A stretch of 7,220 nucleotides of DNA, from NCBI GenBank assembly GCA_030705665.1, contig JAUZQA010000214.1, positions 1 through 7,220 on the forward strand, read 5' to 3'. Position 1 is the first letter of the stretch. Every line of letters starts with the position of its first letter. The notes below the pieces were generated by a model. The model had not been told where the DNA came from. It saw nothing but the letters and a program-made list of their open reading frames with translations, and did no database searches. Below, piece after piece: positions 1-6,918 of the stretch. Position numbers and translations under genes: made by a program. Source of the stretch: Bacillota bacterium. GTDB lineage: Bacteria > Bacillota > Bacilli > Bacillales_B > DSM-18226.

Positions 1-692
1 ACAGAAACTTTTGTCTCACCAGCCCCGATCACATTTTTTATATTTGGAAGACTTAGCAGCTGCGCTCTTACACTTGAAGGATGGTCAGTTGCAATAATAA
101 AATCCAAGTCTTTTATTGTTTCTCTCATCCTTCTTAAGCTTCCAGCCCTTGAGAATTGATTGATATCTGTCATATTAGCCAGTTGTTCTTCAATTCTTTC
201 AGCTATTGGAAGCATATAGGCAAGCGGCAGCCTTTCGGGTCTGTTACCAGCCTGGAGGATCGAACTTAATATTTTCTCCTCCGTTTTCTTTCCAAACCCA
301 GGAAGTGCTTGTACCCTGCCGGCTCGGCATGCTTCCTCTAAACCTGAAACATCTTCAACTCCAAGTGACTGATATAGCTTAGCGATTTTTTTGCCGCCAA
401 GCCCGGGAAGCTGCAATAATGGAATAAGCCCAGGAGGGACTTCTTCTTTAAGTTCTTTTAAGACGGTAGAGGCCCCCTCTTGCATATATTCCGTAATCAC
501 TGCTGCTGTCCCTTTTCCAATGCCAGGAATCGATGTAAAGTCTTCAATTTCGGTTAAGCTGCGCTCATCTGTTTCCAATGCATTAGCAGCTTTTCGGAAT
601 GCTGATATTTTAAAAGAGTTTTCACCCTTTAATTCTAAATAAATGGCAATCGTCTCTAATAGGCGTACAAGCTCTTTTTTCGTACGTTCCAC
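1..692 (-). CDS. polX: DNA polymerase/3'-5' exonuclease PolX, N-terminal part (cut by window edge)
   Basis: This is a family X DNA polymerase of the bacterial PolX type, used in gap filling during base-excision repair. Only the first 230 codons are visible; the rest, including the C-terminal PHP exonuclease domain expected in this family, lies beyond position 1. Three helix-hairpin-helix DNA-binding turns are present: IPGIGKG (residues 55-61), LPGLGGKK (95-102) and LPGFGKK (130-136). The nucleotidyltransferase signature follows, with GS at 184-185 and the metal-binding pair D195/D197 in KDLDFII. Translation probably starts at GTG (692-690), 5 nt after an AGGTGG ribosome binding site; the neighbouring ATG opens a frame that stops after 12 codons. 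The protein then begins VERTKKELVRLLETIAIY, matching B. subtilis PolX (MHKKDIIRLLETIAVY, from memory). It follows cvpA after 82 nt. In B. subtilis mutS2 comes next, which cannot be checked here. No frame damage is visible. Confidence 0.95.
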   Translation of the reverse strand, partial: MERTKKELVRLLETIAIYLELKGENSFKISAFRKAANALETDERSLTEIEDFTSIPGIGKGTAAVITEYMQEGASTVLKELKEEVPPGLIPLLQLPGLGGKKIAKLYQSLGVEDVSGLEEACRAGRVQALPGFGKKTEEKILSSILQAGNRPERLPLAYMLPIAERIEEQLANMTDINQFSRAGSLRRMRETIKDLDFIIATDHPSSVRAQLLSLPNIKNVIGAGETKVS

Positions 693-758
693 ATTTCCCA
701 CCTGCCTTTAAAGATAGCTTTTTCTTTTTTGATTTTTTTAGTTATAGATAAAGTCCTT

Positions 759-787
759 AAAAAAACTTCTCCGCCTAAAGAGAAGTT
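759..787 (-). terminator. Terminator-like hairpin at the cvpA end, before polX
   Basis: Read leftward, AACTTCTC and GAGAAGTT form a perfect 8-bp stem around an 8-nt loop, followed directly by five more T residues. The stem includes the last codons of cvpA, and the cvpA stop codon lies in the loop. There is no T tract on the other side, so it would act on leftward transcription only. The stem has only three G:C pairs, so it may be leaky and reduce rather than abolish polX expression from the zapA-cvpA promoter. Confidence 0.55.
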
Positions 788-1329
788 GCAGGGCCAACAT
801 ATTCAATCCATAATTGTTTAATTTGGCTGGACAGGACAGGGGTGTGGTTAATCATCGCATCCGCTAATATGGAATGGCTTAAAATGTTTTGCAGTGCAGC
901 CATTGGTATTAGAGCAGCAACATATAGTAAGATAAAAACAATTAAATATACTTCACAAAAACCAAAGATTCCTCCAGCCCAAACGTTAAGTTGTTTCAAG
1001 ACTGGTAAACGAGCAATAAAACTTAACATTCGGCCTACCATTAACAAAAGCACCTTGACAGCGAAAAAGATCAGCATAAATGCAATTGCACGATAAAAGG
1101 CCGCTTCCATATTACTGCTATTCGTTAATAGTTTTAAGGTTGAATTTTCACCGAAATTTGGATAGGGAATCCATAAAGGTAATTTTGAAGCAAGGTCATC
1201 ATAGTATATATTTGCTGCAATATATGCAATAATAAATCCGGTTAAATGGATCAGCTGCATGATAAAGCCTCTTTTTAAGCCGATGAAGAAACCCATGATC
1301 AACAGAACGAGAACGGCAATATCTAACAT
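775..1329 (-). CDS. cvpA: CvpA family membrane protein (YshB-like)
   Basis: This is a 184-residue integral membrane protein of the CvpA family. The family is named for a protein needed for colicin V production in E. coli; the molecular role of the Bacillus member (YshB) is not established. Four hydrophobic segments are visible at about residues 2-18, 23-43, 78-98 and 118-142. The first hairpin carries the motif GFFIGLKRGFIMQLIHLTGF (13-32), typical of the family start, with a GLKRG turn between the first two segments. The ATG start lies 8 nt after the zapA stop. The ribosome binding site is weak (an AAAAGGGA stretch inside the zapA end), suggesting translational coupling to zapA. The last codons form the left arm of a terminator-like hairpin. 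The family call rests on topology, the N-terminal motif and the zapA-cvpA-polX order. Confidence 0.9.
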   Translation of the reverse strand: MLDIAVLVLLIMGFFIGLKRGFIMQLIHLTGFIIAYIAANIYYDDLASKLPLWIPYPNFGENSTLKLLTNSSNMEAAFYRAIAFMLIFFAVKVLLLMVGRMLSFIARLPVLKQLNVWAGGIFGFCEVYLIVFILLYVAALIPMAALQNILSHSILADAMINHTPVLSSQIKQLWIEYVGPATSL

Positions 1330-1337
1330 CTTTTAGA

Positions 1338-1598
1338 TCATCCCTTTTCTCTCTTTATTTCTTCCTGAAGCTTTTCAAGCTCTTCTTTAATTTTTATATA
1401 ATCATTGACAGCATTCACTGCGGTTAATACAGCTAGTTTATTCACATCTAACGACGGATTCTTAATACCAATTTCTCGCATTTTGTCGTCAACTAACGAG
1501 GCTACAAACCTAATATGACTCGGGCTTTCCGAACCTAAAATAATATATTGTTGACCGTAAATATCTACGGATATCCTGCTTTTTTGTGGATTTGACAA
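1338..1598 (-). CDS. zapA: Cell division protein ZapA
   Basis: ZapA is a small cytoplasmic protein that binds FtsZ filaments and promotes Z-ring assembly. The 86-residue length fits the Bacillus form. The N-terminal globular part carries [13 protein letters not shown] (about 10-22), the family hallmark, followed by [13 protein letters not shown] and the conserved helix [14 protein letters not shown] (about 54-67). The charged C-terminal stretch from about residue 68 ([18 protein letters not shown]) should form the dimerising coiled coil. The start is TTG (1598-1596), 9 nt after a clear GGAGG site. It gives [15 protein letters not shown], which lines up with B. subtilis ZapA as I recall it; no ATG in frame fits better. 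It is the first gene of the leftward group and is divergent from rnhC, the same arrangement as in B. subtilis. Confidence 0.95.
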   Translation of the reverse strand: MSNPQKSRISVDIYGQQYIILGSESPSHIRFVASLVDDKMREIGIKNPSLDVNKLAVLTAVNAVNDYIKIKEELEKLQEEIKREKG

Positions 1599-1634
1599 CG
1601 TGAAATGCCTCCAATCAAAAGAATCCTAAAGACT

Positions 1635-1662
1635 ATCATAACATGAACAACATAAGTGGAAA
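1635..1662 (-). promoter_or_regulatory. Candidate sigma-A promoter for zapA-cvpA
   Basis: Read leftward, the -10 is TATGAT (1640-1635), preceded by TG at the extended -10 spacing (TGTTATGAT). A weak -35 TTTCCA (1662-1657) lies 16 nt upstream. Transcription would start near 1628, giving a leader of about 30 nt that contains the GGAGG site for zapA. The good -10 and extended TG support the call; the -35 matches consensus at only four of six positions. Confidence 0.5.
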
Positions 1663-1760
1663 AGCGAAAAGGGGTCAAGTCTGGTAAAAGGTTTTAACAC
1701 TAAAATTGCTTTTTAATAAGGAACATTGGAAAAAAATGAATGAATTTGAGGTGAAGAGGC

Positions 1761-2726
1761 TTGGGTAACGTTGTATTAATCCGAGATTTGGCAGAAATCA
1801 TGAAAATGAAACAATATTATACGAAGGCACTTGTCGAAAAAGTTCCGCAGGGAGGGGTGTTTTCGGCAAAAACGAATTCGTGTGTGATTACAGCTTATAA
1901 ATCAGGTAAAGTTTTGTTTCAAGGTGCCGATAGTGAGGAAGAAGCAAATAAATGGGGACAAGCTCCGGCAAAAGCGGACAAGGCTGGAGGAATCCATAAA
2001 ACTATCAGCAGTAAACTTCCGCCGAACATTGGAAGTTTGTCCGCCGTTGGTTCTGATGAAGTCGGAACCGGAGACTTTTTTGGTCCAATCACAGTTGTTG
2101 CTGCTTACGTAAGGAAGGAGGATATTCCCCTTTTAAAAGAATTGGGAGTCAGAGACTCAAAGGATTTAAATGACGAAAAAATTACGGCCATTGCCAGACA
2201 AATAAAAGATATTGTCCCCCATAGCCTCTTGAGCCTGCATAATGTAAAGTATAACCAATTGCAGCAATCCGGTATGTCACAAGGCAAAATGAAGGCATTG
2301 TTGCATAATCAAGCCATAGGTCATGTCTTAAAAAAGATTGCTCCAGTAAAGCCTGAAGCCATTTTAATTGATCAATTTGTACAAGAAAGTACTTATTATC
2401 AACACATAAAAAAGCAGAAGGAAATCGTAAAGGAAAATGTTTATTTTAGTACAAAAGCGGAAGGGGTCCATATTGCTGTTGCAGCCGCATCCATTTTAGC
2501 CCGATATGCTTTTGTACAATACTTTGAAAAATTAAGTGAGGCAGCCGGTTTTAAGCTGCCAAAGGGAGCCGGTGCTCAGGTTGACCAGGCAGCGGCCAAG
2601 TTAATACTAAAAAAAGGACGTGAAGTTTTGCCGCAATTTGTAAAGCTTCATTTTGCAAATACAGATAAGGCATTCAACCTGGTACGTAAAAAAAGGGGCT
2701 GCTGGGCCCCTTTTTTTACTTTCTAA
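1761..2726 (+). CDS. rnhC: Ribonuclease HIII (RNase HIII), with a terminator hairpin inside its 3' end
   Basis: RNase HIII cleaves the RNA strand of RNA:DNA hybrids, helping to clear R-loops and primers in Bacillus-type bacteria. The N-terminal TBP-like substrate-binding domain spans about residues 1-85 (with AKTNSCVITAYKSGKVLFQG). The catalytic domain carries the DEDE set: D99 and E100 in VGSDEVGTGD, D204 in ILIDQF, and E234 in STKAEGVHIAVAAAS. The GMSQGKMKALLHNQAI stretch (171-186) is typical of HIII. The start is TTG, 7 nt after GAGGTG at 1748-1753; no ATG upstream is in frame. The 321 residues exceed B. subtilis RnhC (about 313, recalled), partly through a tail. After the usual KKR end, eight extra residues (CWAPFFTF after RKKRG) are encoded by a perfect terminator hairpin and its T tract. 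The TAA lies 4 nt past the end of the inverted repeat and overlaps the 3' end of the convergent gene. I found no convincing rnhC promoter in the 162-nt gap upstream. Confidence 0.95.
   Translation: MGNVVLIRDLAEIMKMKQYYTKALVEKVPQGGVFSAKTNSCVITAYKSGKVLFQGADSEEEANKWGQAPAKADKAGGIHKTISSKLPPNIGSLSAVGSDEVGTGDFFGPITVVAAYVRKEDIPLLKELGVRDSKDLNDEKITAIARQIKDIVPHSLLSLHNVKYNQLQQSGMSQGKMKALLHNQAIGHVLKKIAPVKPEAILIDQFVQESTYYQHIKKQKEIVKENVYFSTKAEGVHIAVAAASILARYAFVQYFEKLSEAAGFKLPKGAGAQVDQAAAKLILKKGREVLPQFVKLHFANTDKAFNLVRKKRGCWAPFFTF
2686..2719. terminator. Bidirectional intrinsic terminator inside the 3' end of rnhC
   Basis: A perfect 14-bp inverted repeat consists of GTAAAAAAAGGGGC (2686-2699), the loop TGCTGG, and GCCCCTTTTTTTAC (2706-2719). 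The GGGGC/GCCCC core is followed by T7 on the plus strand, and the A7 arm gives U7 on the other strand, so it can terminate both convergent genes. For the leftward gene the stop codon sits at the base of the stem, the normal arrangement. For rnhC the whole hairpin lies before the stop codon at 2724-2726. Confidence 0.9.
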
Positions 2727-3132
2727 CTAAGTATTTTTCCATTTCATCAATATTTGTGTGATGTACTTTTTTCATTTCTGTTAAAAATGCTTCTGTCTCA
2801 GGCATGACTCCGAAGGCAACAGCCTGATCAATTTTACGTGCGACCCATGCTTGTCCTTTGTTTAAGAGAACGAGTTTGTCTTTTAATGTTTCCAGCCTAA
2901 CAACTTTATCAACAAAATCTCCCTTTTTCGTACTGGGTTCTCCCCCTTCACGCAAAATGGCTTGATGAAGACCTGCACAGCTCCATGCCTCGTCTTTTTT
3001 CAATTGTTTATATTGTTCGTCTAATTCGTCTGATGGATAATGTTTTAGCAAGTGATTCGCTGTCTCCACCCCTGCACGCTCTGCTTCCAAGAGTGCATTC
3101 AATAAATCAAGTAATTCCTGTTTTTCACTCAT
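2716..3132 (-). CDS. DUF6306-like (ferritin-like helical) protein, function unknown
   Basis: This is a 138-residue, probably all-helical soluble protein with no signal peptide or membrane segment. From memory its pattern fits the DUF6306 group within the ferritin-like fold: LLNALLEAERAGVETANHLL (11-30), KKDEAWSCAGLHQAILREGG (45-64), LVLLNKGQAWVARKIDQAV (87-105) and a final helix with KKVHHTNIDEMEKYL (121-135). E17/E19, E48, H56 and H124/H125 could be metal ligands, but a complete di-iron ExxH set is not evident, so no enzymatic role is claimed. The start at 3132 (MSEKQ) is preferred because an AAAGGGG site lies 8 nt upstream; ATG at 3138 is too close to it. A longer frame from 3183 would begin inside the candidate promoter and lacks a good ribosome binding site. 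The gene sits between pheT and rnhC with its own promoter and terminator. Confidence 0.75.
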   Translation of the reverse strand: MSEKQELLDLLNALLEAERAGVETANHLLKHYPSDELDEQYKQLKKDEAWSCAGLHQAILREGGEPSTKKGDFVDKVVRLETLKDKLVLLNKGQAWVARKIDQAVAFGVMPETEAFLTEMKKVHHTNIDEMEKYLVRK

Positions 3133-3140
3133 TTTCATAT

Positions 3141-3147
3141 CCCCTTT
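3141..3147 (-). promoter_or_regulatory. Ribosome binding site that decides the DUF6306-like start
   Basis: Read leftward, AAAGGGG can pair with the 16S 3' end over seven positions with one G:U wobble. It is 8 nt from ATG at 3132 and only 2 nt from ATG at 3138, which favours the downstream start. Confidence 0.7.
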
Positions 3148-3182
3148 GAACCATTTAATCGAAACCCCTAAAACAATATACA

Positions 3183-3211
3183 ACTTTATTAACTTAAATA
3201 CTGTGTTTCAA
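3183..3211 (-). promoter_or_regulatory. Candidate sigma-A promoter for the DUF6306-like gene
   Basis: Read leftward, a -35 TTGAAA (3211-3206) is 17 nt from a -10 TAAAGT (3188-3183). The -35 matches consensus at five of six positions and the -10 at four. Transcription would start near 3176, giving a leader of about 44 nt. Its location just after the pheT terminator fits an independently transcribed gene. An alternative promoter for another sigma factor cannot be excluded. Confidence 0.35.
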
Positions 3212-3262
3212 ATCACAAATATACAAAAAATTCTAAAAATACTTTAGGAATACAATGCATAT

Positions 3263-3299
3263 AAAAAAGCGTCTGGAATAATATCCAAACGCCTTTTTT
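3263..3299 (-). terminator. Intrinsic terminator of the pheST operon
   Basis: Read leftward, an arm AAAAAAGGCGTTTGGA and an arm TCCAGACGCTTTTTT pair around a 6-nt A/T loop, with one bulged G and one G:U wobble, and end in T6. The stem begins 2 nt after the pheT stop codon. The wobble pairs only in the leftward RNA (it would be C:A in the other), so the structure is directed at pheT transcription. Confidence 0.85.
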
Positions 3300-3301
3300 G
3301 T

Positions 3302-5716
3302 TTATCCTCTTAAAACAGCTCCAGCTTGTTCTGCTAATGCTTTAAGGACTTTATCATGTACCTTTGTTACTTCTTCATCCGTTAATGTCCGTTCAGGATC
3401 TGCGTATTTCAACGAGAAAGCAATGGATTTTTTCCCTGCTTCCATATGCTCACCCTCATATAAGTCAAAAACATAAGCTTCTTTCAACAATGGGCCTCCA
3501 GCAGAAAGAATAATTTCTTTCAAAGTTCCAGAAGCAGTTTCCTTTTCTGCTACAAGCGCAATATCTCTTGTAATGTTTGGGAATCTTGGAATCGCAGTGT
3601 ATTGTAACGGTTCAGTCGCTGCTTCAAGCACTGCTTGTAAGGAAAGCTCAAACACGAGCGTATCTTTAATATCCAACTCTTTTTGCACACTTGGGTGAAC
3701 TTGGCCAACAAATCCGATTGTTTCTCCGTTTAGGAGAATGGAAGCAGTCCGTCCCGGATGCATTCCTTCCACGCTTGCTTTCTCATATTTTACTTGCTCG
3801 GTCAATCCAAGCTTTTCAAATAACCCTTCTAATACTCCTTTTATAACGAAGAAGTCTACTGGCTTTTTCTCTCCCTGCCATGAATGGTTCAGCCAAAGTC
3901 CTGACATCGCCCCTGCTAAATGTTCTTGCTCTTCAGGCTGAACATCTTTGCCATTTGCTAAGAATACTGCACCCGTTTCAAAGACAGCTAAACTATCATT
4001 TTGTCGGGCACTGTTATATTTTATTACTTCAAGTAATTGTGGCAAAATACTTAAGCGAAGCATACTGCGGTCTTCACTCATTGGCATTGCCAGACGGATT
4101 GCTTCCCTTTTTTCGAGCGCATATTGGGATACCTTTTCTTCGCTTGTTAACGAATAGGTTACCGCCTGATAAAGACCTGCACCTTCAAGGAATTGACGGA
4201 CGACACGACGCTTGTGCTGATATTCCGTTAATCGGCCAGGTGTCGTTGAACCAATTGGCAGTGTTTTTGGGATATTGTCGTATCCATAAAGACGGGCAAC
4301 TTCTTCGATTAAATCCTCTTCAATTTTGATGTCGCCGCGGCGCGTTGGAACTGTAACGGTAATCATTTCTTGATCAGCAGTTACAGCAAATTGCAGCCGT
4401 TCAAAAATTTCTTTTACTTCAGCAGCGGTAATTTCGGTACCAAGAACGCGGTTTATTTTTTCAAGTGTAATGGAGATAACTGCAGGTTCAATCGTTAACG
4501 TATCAACCTCTACTCTGCCATCCAGAACCTCACCGCCAGCATATTTTGCCATTAAAGAGGCGGCACGTTCGCCTGCTGAGCGAACACGGTTAGGGTCAAC
4601 GCCTTTTTCATAGCGATTGCTTGCTTCACTTCTTAAACCGTGGTCTTTAGAAGCCTTGCGGATCACACCGCCAGTAAAATAAGCGGCTTCTAGTAATACG
4701 GTCGTTGTTTCAGAGCTTACTTCAGAGTTTGCTCCTCCCATTACACCAGCTAAAGCAACTGGCTCTTGACCGTTTGTAATCACAAGATGTTCAGAAGTAA
4801 GCGTACGTTTGGTGTCATCAAGCGTGACAATTGTTTCCCCATCTTTGGCACGGCGAACAAGAATTTCCTTTGAACCTAAACGGTCATAATCAAATGCATG
4901 CAATGGTTGGCCGTATTCTAACAAAATATAATTTGTAATATCGACAACATTATTATGGGGACGAATTCCCTCTGACATTAGCCGTGTTTGCATCCATAAT
5001 GGAGAAGGTCCGATATTAATATTTTTAATGACTGTAGCTGAATATAATGGATTATCCTCACTTGCTTCAACGTTTACTTTGATATAATCCGAAGCTTTTT
5101 CAGGAACAGACTGCAAATCGGTTTCAGGAAATTTCACTTCTCTGTTTAAAATAGCAGCTACTTCATAGGCAACTCCCAGCATACTCAAACAATCTGCACG
5201 ATTTGGTGTTAAGCCTAACTCCAAAACTTGGTCATCACGGTTTAATAAAGCCATTGCATCAGAACCAACCTCGGCATCTGCTGGAAAAATAAAAATCCCT
5301 TCAGAATATTCTTTGGCAACCACTTTACCTTCGATTCCAAGCTCCTGAAGTGAACAAATCATCCCGTTGGATTCTTCGCCACGCAGTTTCGCACGCTTAA
5401 TTTTAAAATTTCCCGGTAAAACAGCACCAACTTTGGCTACCGCTACTTTTTGGCCCTTAGCAACATTCCGTGCTCCGCAAATAATTTGGACAGGAGCTTC
5501 CTCTCCAAGATCAACAAGGCATTTATGAAGATGATCTGAATTTGGGTGATCCTCACATTCAAGAACATAGCCAATGACTACACCCTGGATGCCTTCATTT
5601 AGAACCTCAACACCTTCTACTTCAATACCGCTTTTCGTAATTTTTTCTGCTAACTCTTCTGCTGATACGCCAGATAAATCTACATAGTCTTGAAGCCATT
5701 TATATGAAACGAACAT
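3302..5716 (-). CDS. pheT: Phenylalanine--tRNA ligase beta subunit
   Basis: This is the beta subunit of the alpha2-beta2 phenylalanyl-tRNA synthetase, which attaches Phe to tRNA-Phe in the cytoplasm. At 804 residues it has the expected full length. Domains in order: N-terminal segment [22 protein letters not shown]-type tRNA-binding domain (about 40-150, with [10 protein letters not shown] and [16 protein letters not shown]); B3/B4 domain (about 210-385), whose PLHAFDYD (271-278), ALAGVMGG (321-328) and LLEAA (341-345) segments match the hydrolytic editing site that removes mischarged tyrosine; B5 domain (about 405-480, with [22 protein letters not shown]); catalytic-like core (about 490-690); and C-terminal FDX-ACB anticodon-binding domain (about 710-803, from [13 protein letters not shown]). 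The ATG is 8 nt after AAAGGAGG, and that site overlaps the last base of the pheS stop. The 15-nt gap to pheS supports one operon and coordinated subunit synthesis. A terminator follows at once. No damage or missing domain is seen. Confidence 0.98.
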   Translation of the reverse strand: MFVSYKWLQDYVDLSGVSAEELAEKITKSGIEVEGVEVLNEGIQGVVIGYVLECEDHPNSDHLHKCLVDLGEEAPVQIICGARNVAKGQKVAVAKVGAVLPGNFKIKRAKLRGEESNGMICSLQELGIEGKVVAKEYSEGIFIFPADAEVGSDAMALLNRDDQVLELGLTPNRADCLSMLGVAYEVAAILNREVKFPETDLQSVPEKASDYIKVNVEASEDNPLYSATVIKNINIGPSPLWMQTRLMSEGIRPHNNVVDITNYILLEYGQPLHAFDYDRLGSKEILVRRAKDGETIVTLDDTKRTLTSEHLVITNGQEPVALAGVMGGANSEVSSETTTVLLEAAYFTGGVIRKASKDHGLRSEASNRYEKGVDPNRVRSAGERAASLMAKYAGGEVLDGRVEVDTLTIEPAVISITLEKINRVLGTEITAAEVKEIFERLQFAVTADQEMITVTVPTRRGDIKIEEDLIEEVARLYGYDNIPKTLPIGSTTPGRLTEYQHKRRVVRQFLEGAGLYQAVTYSLTSEEKVSQYALEKREAIRLAMPMSEDRSMLRLSILPQLLEVIKYNSARQNDSLAVFETGAVFLANGKDVQPEEQEHLAGAMSGLWLNHSWQGEKKPVDFFVIKGVLEGLFEKLGLTEQVKYEKASVEGMHPGRTASILLNGETIGFVGQVHPSVQKELDIKDTLVFELSLQAVLEAATEPLQYTAIPRFPNITRDIALVAEKETASGTLKEIILSAGGPLLKEAYVFDLYEGEHMEAGKKSIAFSLKYADPERTLTDEEVTKVHDKVLKALAEQAGAVLRG

Positions 5717-5731
5717 ATCGTATTCCTCCTT

Positions 5732-6769
5732 TTACTCATGTTTAGAAAATTGATTTAAAAACCGGACATCATTGGTATAGAAATGGCGGATATCATCCAC
5801 TCCATATTTAAGCATCGCAATCCGCTCAGGGCCCATACCGAAGGCAAAGCCAGTATATTTTTTCGAATCATAGCCTGCCATTTCAAGAACGTTCGGGTGA
5901 ACCATCCCTGCACCAAGAATTTCAATCCAGCCAGTGCCTTTACACACATTACAGCCTTTGCCGCCGCAAATTTTACAGGAAATATCCATCTCAACAGAAG
6001 GCTCTGTGAATGGGAAGAAGCTTGGTCTTAATCTAATTTCACGGTCCTTACCAAACATTTTCTTAGCAAATACCTCAAGTGTCCCTGCTAGATCGCTCAT
6101 GCGAATATTCTCGCCAACAACAAGTCCTTCAATTTGCATAAATTGATGGGAATGGGTCGCGTCATCATTATCGCGGCGATACACTTTTCCAGGGCAAATA
6201 ATTTTAATAGGTCCTTTTCCTTGGTTCTTCTGCATTGTCCGAGCCTGAACAGGCGATGTATGTGTTCTCAATAAAATTTCTTCAGTAATGTAAAATGAAT
6301 CTTGCATATCACGGGCGGGATGGCTTTTTGGTAAATTTAGAGCCTCAAAGTTAAAGTAATCTTGCTCTACCTCTGGTCCTTCTGCAACCTCATATCCCAT
6401 ACCAATAAAAAGATCTTCAATCTCTTCAATGATTTTTGTTAGAGGATGATGGTTTCCTGTCTTAATTGGACGGCCAGGAAGCGTAACATCGATCGTTTCC
6501 GAAGCTAGCTTTTCATTGACAGCTTTTTCTTCCAATTCCTTTTGTTTCGCTTCAATTTTCCCAGCGATTACTTCGCGGACCTCGTTGACGAGCGCGCCCA
6601 TTTTTGGACGCTCTTCAGCGGAAAGCTTGCCCATTCCCCGCAATACCTCAGTAATTGGTCCTTTTTTTCCCAGATAGGCAACCCTGATGTCATTTAACTC
6701 TTTTAAGTCCACAGACAGTAAAATTTTTTGAAGTGCTTCTTCCTGCAATTCTTTTAATCGTTCTTCCAT
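5732..6769 (-). CDS. pheS: Phenylalanine--tRNA ligase alpha subunit
   Basis: This is the catalytic alpha subunit of phenylalanyl-tRNA synthetase (class II), forming Phe-adenylate and transferring Phe to tRNA-Phe with PheT. Its 345 residues fit the Bacillus form. An N-terminal coiled-coil arm (about 1-90) that should contact tRNA is followed by the class II core. Motif 2 is [19 protein letters not shown] (197-215); motif 3 is [14 protein letters not shown] (307-320). A309 in FAFG is the small residue that lines the Phe side-chain pocket. T255 in FPFTEPS also falls in the active-site region. A CX2CX4CX2C cluster (C265, C268, C273, C276) lies in an insertion before GTGWIEILG; similar clusters occur in relatives, and metal binding is possible but not shown. 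The ATG is 7 nt after a strong AAGGAGG. It is the first gene of pheST, under T-box control. The leader is about 390 nt, with a repeat element between the T-box terminator and the ribosome binding site. Confidence 0.98.
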   Translation of the reverse strand: MEERLKELQEEALQKILLSVDLKELNDIRVAYLGKKGPITEVLRGMGKLSAEERPKMGALVNEVREVIAGKIEAKQKELEEKAVNEKLASETIDVTLPGRPIKTGNHHPLTKIIEEIEDLFIGMGYEVAEGPEVEQDYFNFEALNLPKSHPARDMQDSFYITEEILLRTHTSPVQARTMQKNQGKGPIKIICPGKVYRRDNDDATHSHQFMQIEGLVVGENIRMSDLAGTLEVFAKKMFGKDREIRLRPSFFPFTEPSVEMDISCKICGGKGCNVCKGTGWIEILGAGMVHPNVLEMAGYDSKKYTGFAFGMGPERIAMLKYGVDDIRHFYTNDVRFLNQFSKHE

Positions 6770-6825
6770 TTTTCTTCCTCCTTATATCGGATTAACAATT
6801 GACGAATATTGTTCGAATAAATCAT

Positions 6826-6883
6826 AAAAGCGTAAGCGCCCGTTTAGCGAAGTACACTACTCGCTGGACGCTGGAGCTAGACA
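6826..6883 (-). repeat. Dispersed Bacillaceae-type structured repeat in the pheS leader
   Basis: Read leftward, this 58-nt stretch starts TGTCTAGCTCCAGCG and ends GGGCGCTTACGCTTTT. Those two ends match, from memory, a short intergenic repeat seen many times in Bacillaceae genomes, in which a variable middle lies between TGTCTAGCTCCAGCGC and GCGCTTnCGCTTTT ends. The sequence itself shows nested pairing in the leftward RNA. An outer AGCGTCC (6872-6866) pairs with GGGCGCT (6841-6835) with one wobble. An inner AGCGAGTA (6865-6858) pairs with TACTTCGCT (6854-6846) with one bulge and a GTG loop. It lies just past the T-box terminator and before the pheS ribosome binding site, so it is transcribed only when the T-box allows readthrough. 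Repeat family membership needs a genome-wide search. Confidence 0.6.
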
Positions 6884-6886
6884 GAC

Positions 6887-6918
6887 AAAAAAACCCCATC
6901 CCTGGTAAGGGACGAGGT
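6887..6918 (-). terminator. T-box regulated terminator of pheST
   Basis: Read leftward, ACCTCGTCCCT pairs with AGGGATGGGGT over 11 bp, including two G:U wobbles, around a TACC loop and is followed by T7. Its 5' arm (CCCTT at the loop side) is the segment that the T-box AAGGG sequence would sequester in the antiterminator, so the two folds exclude each other. This is the switch element of the T-box leader. Confidence 0.93.

Noticed and set aside
735..752. TATAAC, read leftward between cvpA and polX, as a possible polX -10.
   Set aside because: The sequence 17 nt upstream (GAAGTT, part of the hairpin) is a poor -35 match.
1690..1730. TAAAAT and TTTAAT hexamers upstream of rnhC as possible -10 elements.
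   Set aside because: No acceptable -35 is found 16-18 nt upstream of either, so I do not call an rnhC promoter.
3133..3183. A longer start for the DUF6306-like gene, adding 17 residues (MYIVLGVSIKWFKGD and on).
   Set aside because: The extra start falls in the candidate -10 region, has no ribosome binding site, and a clear site sits 8 nt before ATG at 3132.
3738..4329. Overlapping rightward open frames of up to 149 codons antisense to pheT.
   Set aside because: They fall inside a full-length conserved pheT and show low-complexity, shadow-like composition with no supporting start signals.
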